A DNA stretch of 64,000 nt. It comes from Hirudinaria manillensis (lineage: Eukaryota; Annelida; Clitellata; Hirudinida; Hirudinidae). Made by a program: the position numbers and the translations under genes. The notes below the pieces were generated by a model. It was given only the letters and a program-made list of their open reading frames with translations, searched no databases and was not told where the DNA came from. The stretch lies in NCBI GenBank assembly GCA_034509925.1, contig CM067530.1:2228501-2292500 (forward strand), read 5' to 3'. Below, one piece after another: positions 60,126 to 64,000 of this stretch. Within the stretch, counting starts at the first letter, position 1. Each line of letters opens with the position of its first letter.

Positions 60126-60472
60126 ACCACAGCATCATCAGTTTTGAGATATTATTTTAATTTTAGAAAATTAAAAGTTTTTCTTCACGAAAGTAGAATT
60201 ATGATGACCATTAATAGTCTTCTTAATAACGGAAACCGTCAAGCACTTAGGCCGTTGATTCAGCGTCGTCATCATCATCGTCATCATCATTTTGATCTTC
60301 ATAATCATCATCATCATCATCATCATCGCAAACACTGATGGCGATGGTGATAGTGATTTAATTCCGTGCGCATCCACATCTGTAAATGATGTCTTTCATA
60401 TCAGAAGTTCTCATCAATATTAATTGGAAATCATCACGCCGACTGGCGGTGATAACAGCCGCGGATGGATCC

Positions 60473-60586
60473 GACCAATAAATGACGAGATTGCCAGGTC
60501 CGGACCAATAGGATACGGGGATGTTTACTTTTGACCAATAGAAAACTTGGAATTCTTCCAGTGATGATATTTATTTTTGACCAATA
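60473..60586 (+). promoter_or_regulatory. Array of four GACCAATA (CCAAT-box) elements
   Basis: GACCAATA occurs at 60473, 60503, 60533 and 60579, with spacings of 30, 30 and 46 bp. The flanks of the last two copies are alike (TTTACTTTTGACCAATAGAA and TTTATTTTTGACCAATAAAA), so part of the array arose by duplication. CCAAT is the core of NF-Y sites, which often occur in promoters as several copies at roughly 30-bp spacing. It lies about 900 bp upstream of the DCST-like ATG. A promoter role is inference. Confidence 0.4.
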
Positions 60587-61233
60587 AAAAACTGGGGGCT
60601 TTAAATATGATTCGTGAAGATTCTTACGGTTAATATTTTTTTTTAAACTTTGTTTTGTCCTTTCAATCAAAATAATTTAAATTTTTAAATCTTTTCGAAA
60701 TGGAATTCCCATAAAACCAAGTCATCAAGCTCCCCTCTATCTCCAGCGAAACCGTTCAGGCCGGAATTCGAATTAAATTCTAACCGAACGAACCCGAGGT
60801 TAAAGTTCATTGTTTCACCTCAAATCAAGGTCAGTGTATCGGAAATAGGTCGGCATTTGTTTATGTCCTGCGTTGATTTCATGATAGGCTGCGAAGCGTA
60901 ATCTGCTCATTGGAGATGTTGTAATAGTATCGAGTTAACATTTATTTATAAAATCCAAGGACCTATCTGTCCGTCCGTCCGTCCACCCATTCATTAATTT
61001 ATTTATTGATTCAATCAATCACATTTCACTCATTCGACCATCCTAGCATCTCCTTTTGCTCAGGTAATACACCTGGAATGGCTTTGAATTGAATGAAGGA
61101 TCTTCCTCTTGTCAGTGGAAGCAGACTATTAGGAAAGATGACTGCATGAAGTCTTCTGTAATTCGATTAGAGATTCTCTGATTCTAGAGAGTGAATGGAT
61201 GAATTGATGAATCGTTGAAGTAAGAAATTGATG

Positions 61234-61325
61234 AAGGATTCAAGTGAGTGGGTGAGTGATAGGATGAGTGAATGAGTAAGTGAGTAGATGGGTAGATGGG
61301 TGGATGAGTGAGTGAGTCAGTGAAT
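61234..61325. repeat. GAGT/GGAT-type tetranucleotide repeat
   Basis: Degenerate TGAGTGAG, TGGGTAGA and TGGATGAG units; a similar tract in the opposite sense (ATTC/ACTC) follows at about 61500-61580. Confidence 0.8.
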
Positions 61326-61497
61326 GCTTGGAGGTGTGAATGACTGAAGAGTTATGGGAGTGATTGATTGAGAATGTGGATGAGCGGATGGACTTATTGA
61401 GTCGGCGACTCTTGGGATTGAAAAATTGAAGAAATGAACAAGCAACCGTCGCGATTGAACGACGCTCACGCTTGATGTATTTCAATCGAATTTCTCA

Positions 61498-61581
61498 CTC
61501 ACTCCTTCAACCAATCAATCAATCATTCATTCACTCACTCATTCACCCACCCACCCACCCATTCATTCATTCATTCACTCT
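61498..61581. repeat. ATTC/ACCC tetranucleotide repeat
   Basis: AATC, ATTC, ACTC and ACCC units in a row. This tract is roughly the reverse complement of 61234-61325, so the two could pair. Confidence 0.8.
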
Positions 61582-61846
61582 ATCGGCTCAGATTCAACGC
61601 GATTATTCATTAAATCTTTTCTACCGGTTGGTATTCCTGAGCCATTCAAAAAAATGTTTAATAAGGCGTCATTCTTTTAATATCTCCGCGCATGAAATTA
61701 ATTCTGTCGTTCCTCACAAAGAAAAGGGTAGGTTAGTTGATGATAAGCCTTTATTTGGGATACACATTCCAATGGAAGGATGGACGGATGAACAGATGAA
61801 CGGATACAGTGGGGTGGATGTAGAAGCCTCTTCAAGGTCAGTCGCT

Positions 61847-61873
61847 GGATGGATGGATGGATGGATGGATAGA
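61847..61873. repeat. (TGGA)n repeat
   Basis: Six to seven TGGA units followed by diverged TGAA units. Confidence 0.85.
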
Positions 61874-62130
61874 TGAATGAATGTACGGATAGAATGAGAG
61901 AGGGCTAAATGAGCAAAGGAGGAAGAAGCAGTCGATAAAATCTATATCCGTTCGGAGGAATATATCTCCGGCAGGCTGCATGGATGTTCAGCGGAGAAGA
62001 GATAGTAGGAAGAGGAGAATGGATGAATTAAGCAGACAAGAGGGCGCGTGAGTGGATGGCTGGGGAGATAAGACGGAGGTGGATGGGTTGAAATTGGGTT
62101 GGGGTTGGGGAGGCTGATGGATGAACTGAC

Positions 62131-62217
62131 CGAAACAGAAGAAAAAAAATCCGAGGACGAAAAGAGCGATGAGAAAAGGAATGAAAGAGATGTACGATCT
62201 CCATGTCGTAATCAAAT
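62131..62217 (-). other. Orphan exon encoding a membrane segment
   Basis: Minus strand: acceptor (attctacag) at 62218, 87 nt, donor (TTCG|gtcagt) at 62130. In the frame needing one preceding base it reads DLITTWRSYISFIPFLIALF then VLGFFFFCF, a clean transmembrane helix. Its partners were not found; they may lie beyond the right edge or downstream in the repeat-rich DNA. It could be an early exon of the DCST-like gene or of another membrane protein. Confidence 0.35.
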
Positions 62218-62773
62218 CTGTAGAATGAGCACTTAATTGTTTGATAGTTTCCAGCGTTCATTACATTTGTCCGGGTCTAATGCGTCTCCAATGGTAACTA
62301 ATGTCGACGATTATTCCCGTGGGTCTATTAACCTTTCGGTAGCGCCTCGGTACCACCACGACTGCAGGAGCGACTGTCGCGGGTATCGTCGGTAAGACCA
62401 ATGTAACGGGGTAGTCATTTATAAGGGCTCGCGCGGACATTCAATTCATGATCTTCTGGCACGACTTGAATAAATCCATTTTAGCAAAATAAAAAAAAAA
62501 TCGAAAAAGGGGAGAGAAATCAATTTAAATTGAAAATACAAACACTTCGATGGACGACTGAAAACAAATCACTGTCCACACGAGCACTGCTCACATGAAC
62601 TCAATTTTTCTTATTAAATTAAAAAATAAATAAATAAATAAATAAATAAATATAAAACCCTTAAAGTTCCTGAAAGTCTCATTCATAAGGCTTACTGGGG
62701 ATGAAGGAGATGGATATTAATCTACACGGACGCCGACAATCCAGGTACAAACTCACATACAACGCTCCAATTC

Positions 62774-63217
62774 AATTAATCTTAACTAGTGGCATCGTTT
62801 TTTTTTATGTGGGTAAGGGCGCAGGAAGGTCCGTGTAAAGCCACCCTTGGTCAGCTGTAACTTCTCGTGTAGCCATTTTTGATGGAGATCATCAGTGATC
62901 ATAGGATGATCATTTCATGGACATCTGGTCAATTTTTTGGAGATTATAGAGTCTGTGTCTTTTTCTCTCAACCCAGAGCGTTTTCAGAACACACCAATTG
63001 ATCTTGACTAGGGTCGTCGTTTGGTTGGGGTAAGGGTTCAGAAAGGGCTGTGTGCAAAGCCACCCTTTGGTAGCCCAAAATCTCTAAGCAGCCATTTTGT
63101 CCTTCTAAGAGATCAACAGACAATTTTATGGTCATCCGACCATTTTTTAGAGATTAAAAAGTTTATTAAAAAGTTTATTCCTTGCTCTCAAACCTGGTCG
63201 CTTTTAAAACCCACCAA
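62774..63217. repeat. Diverged tandem duplication, two units of about 221 bp
   Basis: Unit 1 starts near 62774 and unit 2 near 62995. Shared blocks in the same order include CAATT(A/G)ATCTT(A/G)ACTAG, GGGTAAGGG, AAAGCCACCCTT, AGCCATTTT, AGAGATCA/GGAGATCA, GGTCA(A)T, ATTTTTTGGAGATTA/ATTTTTTAGAGATTA and ACACACCAA/AACCCACCAA. The copies have several substitutions and small indels, so the duplication is old. The plus-strand open frame at 63021-63287 lies in unit 2 and has no equivalent in unit 1. Confidence 0.7.
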
Positions 63218-63299
63218 GGATGAGAAGAAAGCACTTGTGCCCCTTTGTTCAACTGAAAGTTTACGACCTTTGAACTCAGGGCACTAAAAGTTCAAGGGC

Positions 63300-64000
63300 T
63301 TGATGGGCAGGCACTGTTGTGAGTGATTTTAAAATCACAAATGATTTTTTTATCTTTAAACATGGCTATATTCTTTTAATATAATAATAATAATAACAAA
63401 AATAATATTAATAATAATAATATAACAGCGCTATATTTTTGCTTGGTGTTATAGCGTTATTATTGTTATAATTGCAAATGCTTTCTGTGGCCCATTTAAT
63501 TAAATTAAATTTGATTTTAATTCCGGATTTATTTAAAAATCAAACATACGATTATTGCCTAATTATCATAAATTAATTAATCAACTAATTACATGACTCA
63601 TTCACTCGCTAAAATTAGAAATTCATTAGCAGACGATGACTAGAAAAGGACAGGAAATGCGTTGTTTACTTAAGTGCACTTTTAACCATTTCCCCTCTTC
63701 CTATTGGTCGGCATTGTTTACGCATCGATAGTTACGAGAAATACTTCTGTAATGAATGGTCGCATGGACTGGAATGCTGAAGAAACAAACGAGAAGGGAC
63801 AGAAGGAAGGAAGGATCGAATGAAAAGGAGAACAAATGCTGACGCCTGGAACCTATCCATGACATGGTGGTTTATTACTAATGATGACGATGACGACAAC
63901 TTTGATGATGATGATGGCCATGACGATGCTGGTAATGATGAATTGTCTGGAAAAACCGCTTTCAAAAACAATCAATGACCCAACAATTTCAAAACTAGCA
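63300..64000. other. Intergenic right end, no gene seen
   Basis: AT-rich with short AAT and GATGAC repeats. An inverted CCAAT box (CCTATTGGTCGG) lies near 63700. No splice-flanked coding segment is visible. Confidence 0.5.

Noticed and set aside
60144..61876. Open frames rich in HHH, HPS or HSLIHP
   Set aside because: Translations of ATC, CCAT and ATTC repeats.

Overview
The window looks like AT-rich genomic DNA from an invertebrate animal. Protein-coding genes are split by short, mostly GT-AG introns. Exons are clearly more GC-rich than the surrounding DNA, and trinucleotide microsatellites (ATT, ATC/GAT and relatives) are abundant. The gene families (heparanase, di-N-acetylchitobiase, TMEM198, NFXL1, ALR/GFER, DC-STAMP-domain proteins, PHYHIP-like proteins, a SEA-domain membrane protein) are animal families. 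I cannot name the phylum from the sequence alone.

Layout. Three minus-strand genes lie at the left: a TMEM198-like multi-pass membrane protein cut by the left edge (337-2713), a complete 10-exon heparanase (4899-11675) and a complete 7-exon di-N-acetylchitobiase (13650-16359). A gap of about 1.5 kb separates these from plus-strand genes: a 5-exon type II membrane protein with a SEA domain (17846-21537), then five tandem PHYHIP-C-domain genes (22792-31358). The last PHYHIP copy has a long C-terminal tail ending in a CaaX box. A small unnamed plus-strand candidate gene (31460-33308) appears to run antisense through an ALR/GFER gene (32505-33953, minus). A complete 16-exon NFXL1 (35718-42298, minus) follows. 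Next come a short unknown ORF, a plus-strand multi-pass membrane gene with faint TMEM26-like features (43347-47103), an unresolved small minus-strand gene (48123-48663) and a DCST1/2-like gene (51491-59569, minus) with a C-terminal RING-like domain. The last 4 kb is repeat-rich and holds a CCAAT-box array, an orphan membrane-segment exon and a diverged 221-bp tandem duplication.

How the genes relate. Heparanase and chitobiase are both lysosomal/secretory glycosidases and lie head-to-tail. The PHYHIP-like cluster is a recent-looking local expansion. The other genes are unrelated neighbours, as is usual in animal genomes. Exon boundaries were read by eye from splice signals and reading-frame phase. 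Where the phases of consecutive exons add up to an intact frame I regard the model as strong. The unresolved joins are in the DCST gene, the 48-kb gene and the antisense candidate.
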